Origin: an uncultured Clostridia bacterium
GTDB lineage: Bacteria; Bacillota; Clostridia; TANB77; CAG-508
Reading direction: 5' to 3'
Assembly: GCA_948530865.1 (NCBI GenBank)
Contig: CAOTKV010000010.1
Span: 1-61,846, forward strand
DNA length: 61,846 nucleotides
Below the pieces are notes generated by a model, which was not told the DNA's origin, ran no database searches, and saw nothing but the letters and a program-made list of their open reading frames with translations. This document shows positions 35,336-44,016 of the stretch, piece after piece (within the stretch, counting starts at the first letter, position 1; every line of letters begins with the position of its first letter). Position numbers and translations under genes: made by a program.

Positions 35336-37244
35336 AGATAACAAGCTAAGATTACATATTGTAATTTTAGTACTTATTGTTATATCAACATTTTTTCTGT
35401 CAGTGGGGTATGCTTCACTTGAATCTATAACATTAGATATTAATGGTAAAGTAACAGCAATACCCCAAAGTGAAATTTTTATTTCTGATATTAAATATAG
35501 TACAAATGTGAATGCAGATGTGGAAAAATCAGTAATTCACCAATATTATCAAACAATGGTACATAATACAGTAGTTTTAGGAGAAGCTTCAGATTCTTCT
35601 ATAACATACATAGTCACTATAGTAAATAGTAGTAATGAAAGTTGTAGTTTTAAAGATATTGAATATGTTCAAGATTTTTATGATAACTCTAATATAGTTT
35701 ATGAACTTGATGGTTTAAAACAAGGAGATTTATTATTAAGTCAAGGACAAATTACATTTGGAATTACATTTCATTATTTGAACAATACTTTTTCAGGAAA
35801 TAATGTATTAAATTCTTATTTAAATTTTAAATTTGTAAAAGAAGAGAATCCAGAAGAAATTGCTGATATAAATAATGTATCAACAAATACAAACCAAATA
35901 ATGGTTTATAATGCAGAAAAAGATAAAGTATCATTAGATGTTACAAATAATAATAATGCTTCAATAGACTTTAATTTAAGTATAGATAATCATATTATTG
36001 ATACTATTTCATTAGAACCAAAACAAACTAAAACAATAATAAAAGATACCAAAGAAATTTTAAGCGAGTTAACTCCAAATACAGAATATACTGTTATGAT
36101 AGAAACAACAGTATCACCAATTCAGAAAAAAGAAACGGGAGTTAAAATTCAAGTATTTCCAACAATAACAAACTACAATTTTGGATTAAGAACTGTTGGA
36201 AATGAAGAAAATCCATATCTAATCTATAAAATAGAAGATATTGTAAGTTTAGCTCAATGTGTAAATACAGGAAATACATTTGCAGGAATTTGTGTACGAT
36301 TAATTAATAATGTGGACTTTAATTGTGCAAATGATTATTATAATAGTCTAGATACAAGATTTGGTGATTTGAATGGTAATGCAGGAGATCAGAATCAAAT
36401 TATAACAGAAATGACAACAGGTAATGGTTTTATTATGATTGGAAATTCAGAAACCAATTCATTCCAAGGAATTTTCGAGGGTAATAATGCTAGAATTGAT
36501 AATATAATGATGAATAAAACAGATTCGACATTAGAATCAAGAATAGGATTATTTAGTTATATAAATAATGCTACAATAAAGAATTTAACAATTTCAGGAA
36601 ATTATAATATAGTAAAAGATGGAGCAGGACTTGTAGGTGGAGTTTTAGGAAATAGTAGTATTATAAATTGTCATAACAATGTCAATGTTACGAATACTTT
36701 AAATAATTTCTCAGTAGCAGGACTTGCTGGAACATTAATGCAACAAAGTAATGTAATAATAGATAGTTCTTCAAATAATGCAACTATAACAAATGGAAGT
36801 GCAACAGGTGGTTTTGTTGGGCTTGTATGGAATTCAGTACTAACAGTAACAAATAGTACTAATACAGGTATAATAATATCAAATGGAACTCAAAATCAAT
36901 TTACAGGAGGTTTTGTAGCAAAAGATAATACAACAGGTGCTACAATAATACTTAGAAATTCAAACAATAGTGGAGAGATAAGAGGAATAACAAATGTTGG
37001 TGCGTTTGTTGGAAAAAATTTTGGAAGATTAGATTCACAAGGATGTACTAACACAGGAAATATTATTGATGGAAGTTCTGTAAAAAAAGCACCAGTAACT
37101 ACTCAAGATGTACAAACACCTAATAATATGGAAGAACCTAATGTTAATGAAGATACTACTACTCAAAATACAGTTGCAAATACTGTAGTAGAATCAAATA
37201 CAACCAATATAGAAAAAGATAATACTAATATAGTAAGTAAATAA
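35319..37244 (+). CDS. Secreted surface protein with GLUG-like repeats
   Basis: A 641-residue exported protein. The start is set at ATG 35319 (MNKKYKDNKLRL), seven bases after GGAG; it overlaps the previous gene by 17 bases. A SipW-type signal (ending SVGYASLESITLDINGKV) is followed by a TasA-like beta domain, a fibronectin-like region with TPNTEYTVMIETT (about 255-275), and a beta-helix-like part with GLFSYINN, GLAGTLMQQ, GGFVGLVWNS and GGFVAKD repeats (about 395-580). A Thr/Asn-rich tail ends it; no LPXTG anchor is visible. Likely a substrate of the adjacent peptidase and a matrix or adhesion protein. Confidence 0.75.
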   Translation: MNKKYKDNKLRLHIVILVLIVISTFFLSVGYASLESITLDINGKVTAIPQSEIFISDIKYSTNVNADVEKSVIHQYYQTMVHNTVVLGEASDSSITYIVTIVNSSNESCSFKDIEYVQDFYDNSNIVYELDGLKQGDLLLSQGQITFGITFHYLNNTFSGNNVLNSYLNFKFVKEENPEEIADINNVSTNTNQIMVYNAEKDKVSLDVTNNNNASIDFNLSIDNHIIDTISLEPKQTKTIIKDTKEILSELTPNTEYTVMIETTVSPIQKKETGVKIQVFPTITNYNFGLRTVGNEENPYLIYKIEDIVSLAQCVNTGNTFAGICVRLINNVDFNCANDYYNSLDTRFGDLNGNAGDQNQIITEMTTGNGFIMIGNSETNSFQGIFEGNNARIDNIMMNKTDSTLESRIGLFSYINNATIKNLTISGNYNIVKDGAGLVGGVLGNSSIINCHNNVNVTNTLNNFSVAGLAGTLMQQSNVIIDSSSNNATITNGSATGGFVGLVWNSVLTVTNSTNTGIIISNGTQNQFTGGFVAKDNTTGATIILRNSNNSGEIRGITNVGAFVGKNFGRLDSQGCTNTGNIIDGSSVKKAPVTTQDVQTPNNMEEPNVNEDTTTQNTVANTVVESNTTNIEKDNTNIVSK

Positions 37245-37274
37245 AAAATCCAACTCATATGAGTTGGATTTTTG
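37244..37274. terminator. Bidirectional terminator between convergent surface genes
   Basis: AAAAATCCAACTC / GAGTTGGATTTTT stem with an ATAT loop, symmetric A and T runs; serves both the surface protein (plus) and the GH3 gene (minus). Confidence 0.92.
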
Positions 37275-37284
37275 TTATATATTA

Positions 37285-38958
37285 CTAATTCATTAGACCT
37301 TTATAGTATTTCCATGCAAGTATACGAGTTACTGCTGTATCAATTGTTTCTTGACTAATTTGACCATTTGCAACTGCATCTGTAATATACTTTATTACAC
37401 CAGCATATGTTAATGTTGCACCACCAACAAAATCTTTAGTACCTTCATCCATTACAAGACAAATCATATCATTACCAGATTGGACTGCTTTTATAACAGA
37501 ATCTTTTGTTGAATATTTTTTTGCAACTGCATCCATATTTATAGCATCTGTAATAATAATTCCTGTATATCCCATAGTATTTCTTAGGTAATCATGTATT
37601 GGTTTTGATATTGAAGCAGGCTCATTTGAATCAATACATGTTATAATATTGTGTGAAACCATAATTATTTCTGCACCTGCTTCAATTCCACCTTTAAATG
37701 GTATTAAATCTTTGTTTTCAAATTCTGATAAGGATCTATTATCAGTTGAAAAACCATTATGTGTATCTACACTATTTCCATAACCAGGGAAATGTTTTAA
37801 AGTATATGATACTCCAGTACTTTTTCCTGTTTCTATTACTGTTTTAGCAAATTGAGCTGTTGTTTGGGCATCTTGTTTTAAAGTTCTTTTATATATGTAA
37901 GCTGTGCTATCTGCTATATCAACGTCAGGTGCAAAATCTAAGTTAAAGCCAAGATATTTTAAAACTCCACTTTTATATATAGTATCATTTCTAATTGCTT
38001 CAAGTCCTCCAGAAGCAAATATATCACATGAATTTTTGAATGTTTCATTCATAACATTAAGAGTATTTAATTCACTATATAAAGTACTATTTAATCTTGA
38101 TACTGTTTCGCCTTCTTCATCTATTGACATTAATAAAGGTATTTTTGATGCTGATTGTGAAGTTGCTATTTGATTTTTTATAGTACTTACCTTTAGGACA
38201 TTTCCTTTATTATCTTTGAAAGAACTTAATAAATATAAGTGACCACCAAAGTTGTATTGGTTTAAAGTAGTATAATTAGTTGAGGAAGATGTTCCAATTA
38301 CATACATTTGGGCTACTTTTTCTTCTTGAGTCATAGTTTGAAGTTTTTCTTCTGCTTTTGCATAGTAAGCACCAAATAAATCTGGACTAATAGGGTCAAC
38401 TGGCACTTCTGGATTTGGATTTTCAGTACTTTCTTTTGGAATAGCTGTAATTGTTGCAGAGATTGTTGCATTTTCGTCATTTATAGGTGTTTGCAAAAGT
38501 TCTGCAAATATTTTAGCATAAGTTTTTTTTCCTGCTGGTACTGCATAATCTGTAATTGCATTACCTTCTATATCACACATTATTACATCAATATTAAACA
38601 TATCATTTGATGTTGCATTTGTAGTTACTGTGATAGATTCTGCATCAATATCAGTACTTGCATTTTCTATTTCAAGTATGGCATATGCATAATCACCTTT
38701 TTTTGATAATCCCCAAATGTTTACTGTAGCGTTTCGTGATTGAACATTTGGTTTTGCATCAACAATAATATTTGATTCAGAAGAATATGTTTTTGTAACT
38801 TCTCCAGTAAAATATACTTTAAAATTAGAATTATCAGCTGATGCTGAGGCCTCACCATTAATAACTAATATGTTATTAGTTAGGCTGGCATAACCAATTC
38901 CTATAAGTAATATTGCTACAAATATTACTCCAAGTAGTATTTTGTTTTGCTTTTTTAT
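37285..38958 (-). CDS. GH3 (NagZ-like) glycosidase with TasA-like N-terminal domain; apparent AUA start
   Basis: A 557-residue exported protein. Codons 1-30 read IKKQNKILLGVIFVAILLIG and GIGYASLTN, aligned residue for residue with the start of the TasA-like protein at 32538, whose first codon is TTG. AGGAGG lies eight bases upstream of ATA 38958-38956, and no ATG, GTG or TTG occurs in frame for the signal region; the first ATG (38601) is inside the TasA-like domain. After that domain (to about 180) comes a GH3 domain with KVAQMYVIG, LMSIDEEGETVSRL, LKHFPGYGNSVDTH and IIITDAINMDAV, fitting beta-N-acetylhexosaminidases acting on peptidoglycan or glycans. Confidence 0.85.
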   Translation of the reverse strand: MKKQNKILLGVIFVAILLIGIGYASLTNNILVINGEASASADNSNFKVYFTGEVTKTYSSESNIIVDAKPNVQSRNATVNIWGLSKKGDYAYAILEIENASTDIDAESITVTTNATSNDMFNIDVIMCDIEGNAITDYAVPAGKKTYAKIFAELLQTPINDENATISATITAIPKESTENPNPEVPVDPISPDLFGAYYAKAEEKLQTMTQEEKVAQMYVIGTSSSTNYTTLNQYNFGGHLYLLSSFKDNKGNVLKVSTIKNQIATSQSASKIPLLMSIDEEGETVSRLNSTLYSELNTLNVMNETFKNSCDIFASGGLEAIRNDTIYKSGVLKYLGFNLDFAPDVDIADSTAYIYKRTLKQDAQTTAQFAKTVIETGKSTGVSYTLKHFPGYGNSVDTHNGFSTDNRSLSEFENKDLIPFKGGIEAGAEIIMVSHNIITCIDSNEPASISKPIHDYLRNTMGYTGIIITDAINMDAVAKKYSTKDSVIKAVQSGNDMICLVMDEGTKDFVGGATLTYAGVIKYITDAVANGQISQETIDTAVTRILAWKYYKGLMN

Positions 38959-39183
38959 GGTAATTTCCTCCTTTATATATAAATTATTTTATTAACAAAA
39001 TGTAGTTAAATTCTCCTCCTTATATACTAATATATTTTACTATTAAGTTCAATATTTGTACTTTAATGTCATATAAATGTCATCATTTTGAAAAAATGTT
39101 TAATAATGTCAGATTTTTGTTCTTTATAAAATATAATAAATATGTTAAAATAATAACGAGTTATTTAGAAAGGAATATATACA

Positions 39184-39984
39184 ATGAAAGTAGGATTTTT
39201 AGGACCAAAAGGCACATTTTCTTATGAAGCATGTTTTCAATATTGTAAAGAAAATTATGAAAAAATAGAATATAAAACAATTCCAGAAACAATAATAGCA
39301 TTAAATAATGATGAAATAGATGAATGTATTGTTCCAATTGAAAATTCTCTTCAAGGTTGTGTAACAGATGCAATAGATACATTAATTCAAAATGATAATA
39401 TAAAGGTAAAAAAAGAAGTTTTACTAGAAATAAAACAGAATTTAATGTCAAATAAAAATTATAAATTAGATGAAATAAAAGTAGTTTATTCACATCCCCA
39501 AGCTTTAGCACAATGTAAAAATTTTTTAAGTGAAAATTTACCAAATGCAAAACAAATAGCTGTTGAAAGTACAGCATATTCTGCACAGAAAGTTAGTCAA
39601 GTAGAAGAAAATTGTGCTTGTATATGTAATATGTCTTGTTTAGAAGAATATAATTTGAAACTTATAAAAGAATCCATACAAGATAATGCATTTAATAAAA
39701 CGAAATTTTGGGTATTAAGCAAAAAAGAAAATACTGGAGGAAATTTTGAAAAAATGTCTATGATATTTTCAGTAAAAGATAAACCAGGAGCTTTATATAA
39801 TGTACTTGAAATATTTAACAAATATAATCTTAATCTTACTAAAATTGAATCAAGACCAGCAAAAACAATTTTAGGAGAATATTATTTTTTGATAGATATA
39901 TCTATTGAAAATGGTAATGAAGAAAGTGCAATAAAAGATATAAAGGAAAAGGGAATATATGTTAGAATATTAGGTAAATATTAG
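39184..39984 (+). CDS. pheA: Prephenate dehydratase
   Basis: A 266-residue enzyme converting prephenate to phenylpyruvate for phenylalanine synthesis. VGFLGPKGTFSYEA, CIVPIENSLQGCVTDAID and NKTKFWVL (a TKF version of the TRF catalytic motif) mark the dehydratase; the C-terminal ACT domain has PGALYNVLEIF and the phenylalanine-binding ESRP. There is no chorismate mutase domain. AGAAAGG precedes the ATG. No pathway partner is adjacent. Confidence 0.95.
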   Translation: MKVGFLGPKGTFSYEACFQYCKENYEKIEYKTIPETIIALNNDEIDECIVPIENSLQGCVTDAIDTLIQNDNIKVKKEVLLEIKQNLMSNKNYKLDEIKVVYSHPQALAQCKNFLSENLPNAKQIAVESTAYSAQKVSQVEENCACICNMSCLEEYNLKLIKESIQDNAFNKTKFWVLSKKENTGGNFEKMSMIFSVKDKPGALYNVLEIFNKYNLNLTKIESRPAKTILGEYYFLIDISIENGNEESAIKDIKEKGIYVRILGKY

Positions 39985-40083
39985 CTTAAATTTGTGTTTT
40001 TCTTTGAATTATGGTATAATATACAGAGTAGTAGTAACTAATTTAACAATGCTAGATGTCATAATGACAGAAAGGAAGATACT

Positions 40084-40296
40084 ATGTGCATGAATCGTTC
40101 AATGGAAGAAACCAAGAAATATGATGTTTTAGGACGCTACGCAGTAGCAATTCTGAAAGGACAGTTACTGGAAGAGGTTGCAAAGCAGGAAGGAATGACG
40201 GTCGATGAGATGAGAGCTAAGCTCGGAGAAATCGATGAGGTCAATCCTCCTCTGTACAAGCAGATCCAGGAGAAGCTGGCTGAAAATGATGCCTAA
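40084..40296 (+). CDS. Imported small protein of unknown function
   Basis: A 70-residue soluble protein, MCMNRSMEETKKYDVLG at the start and a helical, helix-turn-helix-like middle (LEEVAKQEGMTVDEMRAKLG). Codon use is strikingly different from its neighbours (CTG, AAG, GAG, CAG, ATC, CTC). GAAAGGAAG precedes the ATG and a GC-rich terminator follows. Third of three single-gene islands. Not recognised; it contains no CGG codon. Confidence 0.6.
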   Translation: MCMNRSMEETKKYDVLGRYAVAILKGQLLEEVAKQEGMTVDEMRAKLGEIDEVNPPLYKQIQEKLAENDA

Positions 40297-40315
40297 TCAT
40301 CACTCATGCAGTGGT

Positions 40316-40342
40316 GCCGGGGAGAAAATCCCCGGCTTTCTT
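40316..40342 (+). terminator. GC-rich terminator of the imported small gene
   Basis: GCCGGGGA / TCCCCGGC perfect stem (40316-40323 with 40329-40336), GAAAA loop, then TTTC. Confidence 0.9.
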
Positions 40343-40391
40343 TATATTATAGGAAATTGCTTTGCAATTCCTATAATATAAAGCCTTCGTC
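40338..40391. repeat. Intact copy of the roughly 54-bp dispersed palindromic repeat
   Basis: CTTTATATTATAGGAAATTG (from 40340) pairs with CAATTCCTATAATATAAAG (to 40383), one bulged base, TTTG-type loop. A decayed copy lies at 3503-3555. It resembles REP or miniature inverted-repeat units; no transposase is in the window. Confidence 0.6.
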
Positions 40392-40494
40392 AATATTTGC
40401 ACACAAAATTATTTCATAATTTTGTTCTATTTTTATATTTAAAATATAATTAATTTTTGATATAATATCAAAAATTAATTTAAAGAGGTAAAAT

Positions 40495-41682
40495 ATGATT
40501 TCAGAAAAAATGAAAAAATTACTTCAAAATAATTCTGTTGTAAGAGAAATGTTTGAAGAAGGAAAAAGATTAAAAAAGATATATGGCGAAGAAAATGTCT
40601 ATGATTTTAGTCTTGGAAATCCAAGTATTCCAGCTCCAAGTAAAGTTAATGAAACAATAATTAACATTGTAAAAAAAGAAGAGTCTTGTATGTTACATGG
40701 TTATATGAGCAATTCAGGATTTGAAGATGTAAGAGAAAAAATTGCAAATTCAATAAATAAAAAGTTTGATACAGATTTTAATTTTTCTAATATAATAATG
40801 ACTGTTGGTGCAGCTTCTGGCTTAAATATAGTTTTAAAAACAATTTTAAATCCAAATGATGAAGTTATAACGATAGCACCATATTTTAGTGAGTATAATA
40901 ATTATATTCAAAACTATGATGGAGTAGTAGTTTCAATAAAAGCTGATGAAAAAGATTTTATGCCAAATTTAGAAGAATTAGAAAAAAGAATAAATGAAAA
41001 AACAAAAGCTCTTATAATGAATACACCAAATAATCCAACAGGTGTAATTTATTCAGAAGAGGTTTTGAAAAATATTGCAAATATTCTTGAAAGAAAAGAG
41101 AAAGAATATAATCATGAAATATATTTAATTTCTGATGAACCATATAGAGAGCTTGTTTATGATGATATAGAGATTCCATATGTTACAAAATATTATAAAA
41201 ATACTTTTGTAGTATATTCATATAGCAAATCTTTATCTTTAGCTGGAGAAAGAATTGGCTATGTTGTTATTCCATCAGAAATGAAAGATTCAGAAAATGT
41301 AATTGAAGCAGTTACAATTGCAAATAGAATTATTGGTTGTGTAAATGCACCATCACTAATTCAAAAAGTTGTAGCAGAATGTGTAGATGAAAAAATAGAT
41401 TTAAAAAATTATAAGAAGAATCGTGATTTATTATATGAGTTTGTTACTAATAATGGATTTGAGTGTGTAAAACCACAAGGTGCTTTTTACTTATTTGTAA
41501 AAACTCCAATTGATGATAAAGAATTTTGTAAGTTAGCAAAAAAATATAATTTATTATTTGTACCATCTAGTTCTTTTGCATATCCAGGATATGTAAGAAT
41601 TGCATATTGTGTTTCGTATGAAATGATTGAAAGGTCAAAAGATGCTTTCAATCAACTAGGAAAAGAATTTATAAACAATTAG
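40495..41682 (+). CDS. Pyridoxal-phosphate aminotransferase (class I/II)
   Basis: A 395-residue aspartate-aminotransferase-fold enzyme. FSLGNPSIPAPSKV, MTVGAASGLN, MNTPNNPTGVIYS, ISDEPYRELVYD and the lysine in YSYSKSLSLAGERIGY (Schiff base) are clear. The specificity among aspartate, aromatic or branched amino acids cannot be read; pheA nearby makes an aromatic role possible. AGAGG precedes ATG 40495. Confidence 0.9.
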   Translation: MISEKMKKLLQNNSVVREMFEEGKRLKKIYGEENVYDFSLGNPSIPAPSKVNETIINIVKKEESCMLHGYMSNSGFEDVREKIANSINKKFDTDFNFSNIIMTVGAASGLNIVLKTILNPNDEVITIAPYFSEYNNYIQNYDGVVVSIKADEKDFMPNLEELEKRINEKTKALIMNTPNNPTGVIYSEEVLKNIANILERKEKEYNHEIYLISDEPYRELVYDDIEIPYVTKYYKNTFVVYSYSKSLSLAGERIGYVVIPSEMKDSENVIEAVTIANRIIGCVNAPSLIQKVVAECVDEKIDLKNYKKNRDLLYEFVTNNGFECVKPQGAFYLFVKTPIDDKEFCKLAKKYNLLFVPSSSFAYPGYVRIAYCVSYEMIERSKDAFNQLGKEFINN

Positions 41683-41712
41683 TTATAAAAATGTGGAAAA
41701 GTAGGAGGTAAA

Positions 41713-42348
41713 ATGGAATATTTACTTACATTTATAGAAGGAATTGCAAGTTTTATATCACCTTGTTTATTACCAATGATTCCAATATATATTTCTTATT
41801 TTGTAGGAAAAGATGAAAAGAAAACTAATAAAGCTGTAATTAATTCAATTGGATTTGTTTGTGGATTTTCAATTGTATTTTTAGTATTATCAATATTTGC
41901 AAGTAGTTTTGGAGTGTTTGTTAGTGAATATATAAAGTATATAAAAATTGTATTTGGAATAATTATTATATTGCTTGGGTTAAATTACATGGAAATACTT
42001 AATTTAAAAATTATAAATAAATCAAGAGTTATGAATAAAAATGCAAAAGATTTGAATTTCATAAAATCAGTTTTATTTGGAATTTTCTTTTCAATTAGTT
42101 GGACTCCATGTATAGGAACTTTTTTGAGTTCAGCATTATTATTAATAGCAAAACAACAGGATATTTTAAAAGGTATTGTATTAATGCTATTGTATTCAAT
42201 AGGACTTGGAATACCATTTGTGATTTCAGTAGTATTAATTGAAAAATTAAAAAGTGCATTCAATTTTATAAAGAGACATTATGATAAAATTAAAATAATT
42301 TCAGGAATTATTTTAATTGGAATGGGAATTTATATTATATTTTTTTAA
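41713..42348 (+). CDS. ccdA: CcdA-type thiol-disulfide membrane protein
   Basis: A 211-residue protein with six hydrophobic segments. FISPCLLPMIPIYISYFVG and SWTPCIGTFLSSA carry the two reactive cysteines that pass electrons from cytoplasmic thioredoxin to extracytoplasmic partners. GGAGG precedes ATG 41713. It lies 12 bases before a membrane-tethered thioredoxin, so the pair forms a reducing relay across the membrane. Confidence 0.9.
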   Translation: MEYLLTFIEGIASFISPCLLPMIPIYISYFVGKDEKKTNKAVINSIGFVCGFSIVFLVLSIFASSFGVFVSEYIKYIKIVFGIIIILLGLNYMEILNLKIINKSRVMNKNAKDLNFIKSVLFGIFFSISWTPCIGTFLSSALLLIAKQQDILKGIVLMLLYSIGLGIPFVISVVLIEKLKSAFNFIKRHYDKIKIISGIILIGMGIYIIFF

Positions 42349-42360
42349 AAGGAGTTTTTT

Positions 42361-42843
42361 ATGAAAGATAAATTGCTGATAATTATACTAGTAATAGTTT
42401 TTGCAGGATTACTAATTGTATCTAATATTTTTTTACAAAAAGAAGAGAGTAAAAAAATAAATAAAAATGGTAATAATATAGTTGAAGATAATTCAACAAA
42501 ATTAAATAATAATGTGGAGGAGGAAAATATGAGTGGAAATGTTTTAGAAATAACAAGTGAGAATTTTGAAAAGGAAGTTTTACAAAGTGATAAAAAGGTT
42601 TTAATAGATTTTTATGCAGATTGGTGTGGACCTTGTAAAATGTTATCACCTATAATAGAAGAAGTTTCAGGAGAAGAGACAAATGTTAAATTTGTAAAAT
42701 TAAATATAGATGAAGCAGAAGATATTGCAATAGAATATCAAGTAATGTCTATACCAACATTAGTTGTAATAGAAAATGGAAAAGAAGTAAATAGAAGTGT
42801 TGGCTTAATAGATAAAGAGCAAGTAAAAGATTTAATAAAATAA
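42361..42843 (+). CDS. Membrane-anchored thioredoxin with an internal in-frame start
   Basis: The full product is 160 residues: a signal anchor (about 4-24), an Asn/Glu/Lys linker, then a thioredoxin domain with YADWCGPCKML and the cis-proline SIPTLV. Inside the linker a strong GGAGGAGG (42516-42523) stands five bases before an in-frame ATG (42529-42531), which would give a 104-residue cytoplasmic thioredoxin starting MSGNVLEITSENFEKEV. One gene may therefore supply both the extracytoplasmic partner of CcdA and a cytosolic thioredoxin. Start ATG 42361 has its own AAAAGGAG. Confidence 0.9.
   Translation: MKDKLLIIILVIVFAGLLIVSNIFLQKEESKKINKNGNNIVEDNSTKLNNNVEEENMSGNVLEITSENFEKEVLQSDKKVLIDFYADWCGPCKMLSPIIEEVSGEETNVKFVKLNIDEAEDIAIEYQVMSIPTLVVIENGKEVNRSVGLIDKEQVKDLIK
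42516..42531 (+). promoter_or_regulatory. Internal ribosome binding site and start inside the thioredoxin gene
   Basis: GGAGGAGG, five-base gap, ATG, in frame with the thioredoxin domain. It is the strongest ribosome binding site of the operon. Confidence 0.65.
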
Positions 42844-42855
42844 GAGGAATAAAAA

Positions 42856-43749
42856 ATGCCAGAATTTTTAGAAAAAATGTTAGAAAAGCAGTATGGAGTA
42901 GAAATTAAAAATCAAATTCTTCAAGGTTATGAAGAAAAAAGAAAAGTAACTTTTAGAGTAAATACATTAAAAAGTAGTGTAAGTGAAGTAGAAATATTAC
43001 TTAAAAGTTTAAAAATTGAATATCAAAAAGTTCCATGGAGTAATGAAGCTTTTATATTAATTAATTCAGATGAAACTGAAATTCAAAATTTAGATATCTA
43101 TAAGCAAGGAAAAATATATTTACAAAGTTTATCATCAATGTTACCACCAATTATATTGAATCCAAAAGAAGGAGCAGACATACTTGATATGGCAGCTGCT
43201 CCAGGGGGAAAAACTACTCAGATGGCTAGTCTTTCAAATAATAAGGCTCATATAACAGCATGTGAAATGAATAATATACGAATTGAAAAATTAAAATATA
43301 ATGTTCAGATGCAAGGTGCAATATGTGTTTACATTATGCAAAAAGATTCAAGACAAATAGATGATTTTTTCTCATTTGACCAGATTCTTTTAGATGCACC
43401 ATGTAGTGGAAGTGGAACATTAAATGTTAATGATAAAAACATAGAAAAATATTTTACAGAAAAATTAATTGAAAAGTCATCAAAATCGCAACTTGCATTA
43501 CTTAGAAAAGCAATAAAAATATTGAAAAAAGGACAGGAAATAGTTTATTCAACTTGTTCTATACTTTCAAAAGAAAATGAAGATATAGTTTTAAAAGTTA
43601 TGAGTGAAAATAAACTTGAAATTGTTCCAATTGAATTTAAAGGAATGGAAGATTTACCATTACTTCCAAGTAAAATAAAAGGTACATTAGTTGTGAAACC
43701 TGATGAATTATATGAGGGATTTTTTATAGCTAAAATTAGGAAATTATAA
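42856..43749 (+). CDS. RsmB/RsmF-family RNA cytosine-C5 methyltransferase
   Basis: A 297-residue SAM-dependent methylase. DMAAAPGGKTTQMA binds SAM; LDAPCSGSGTLN and YSTCSILSKENE carry the two cysteines used for C5 methylation. The N-terminal region is short and the C-terminal PUA-like part of RsmF is absent, so this is a compact NOL1/NOP2/Sun protein modifying rRNA or tRNA. GAGGAA precedes ATG 42856, 12 bases after the thioredoxin gene. Confidence 0.9.
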   Translation: MPEFLEKMLEKQYGVEIKNQILQGYEEKRKVTFRVNTLKSSVSEVEILLKSLKIEYQKVPWSNEAFILINSDETEIQNLDIYKQGKIYLQSLSSMLPPIILNPKEGADILDMAAAPGGKTTQMASLSNNKAHITACEMNNIRIEKLKYNVQMQGAICVYIMQKDSRQIDDFFSFDQILLDAPCSGSGTLNVNDKNIEKYFTEKLIEKSSKSQLALLRKAIKILKKGQEIVYSTCSILSKENEDIVLKVMSENKLEIVPIEFKGMEDLPLLPSKIKGTLVVKPDELYEGFFIAKIRKL

Positions 43750-43965
43750 GTAGAAAAATATAGTACAGATTTGAGAAAAGATGAGAATATTTTGGAATCA
43801 AAAATTGCTATTAAAGAAAATGTAAACAATACAATTATTGAGTACATAAAGAATTATGATATAGATAATAATAAGAAGTATGTTATTATTCTAATTAGAA
43901 GTGAAATAGATGATAGTAATGGCGGGAAAGATTTATTAGTAGATACAGTTACATATGAAATTTAA
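43750..43965 (+). CDS. Possible small open frame, perhaps a remnant
   Basis: A frame open from 43750 to a stop at 43963-43965 encodes a plausible 60-70-residue mixed protein (KNYDIDNNKKYVIILIRSEIDDSNGGKDLL), but the only start is TTG 43771 and no ribosome binding site is seen. It may be a decayed gene or noncoding. Confidence 0.25.
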   Translation, partial: VEKYSTDLRKDENILESKIAIKENVNNTIIEYIKNYDIDNNKKYVIILIRSEIDDSNGGKDLLVDTVTYEI

Positions 43966-43977
43966 GTAATTAATATA

Positions 43978-44016
43978 AAAGAACTAGAAATCATTTTGAT
44001 TTTCTAGTTCTTTTTA
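43978..44016. terminator. Bidirectional terminator between convergent genes
   Basis: GAACTAGAAA / TTTCTAGTTC stem (43981-43990 with 44001-44010), A run left and TTTTT right. It overlaps the stop of the radical SAM gene on the minus strand. Confidence 0.8.
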
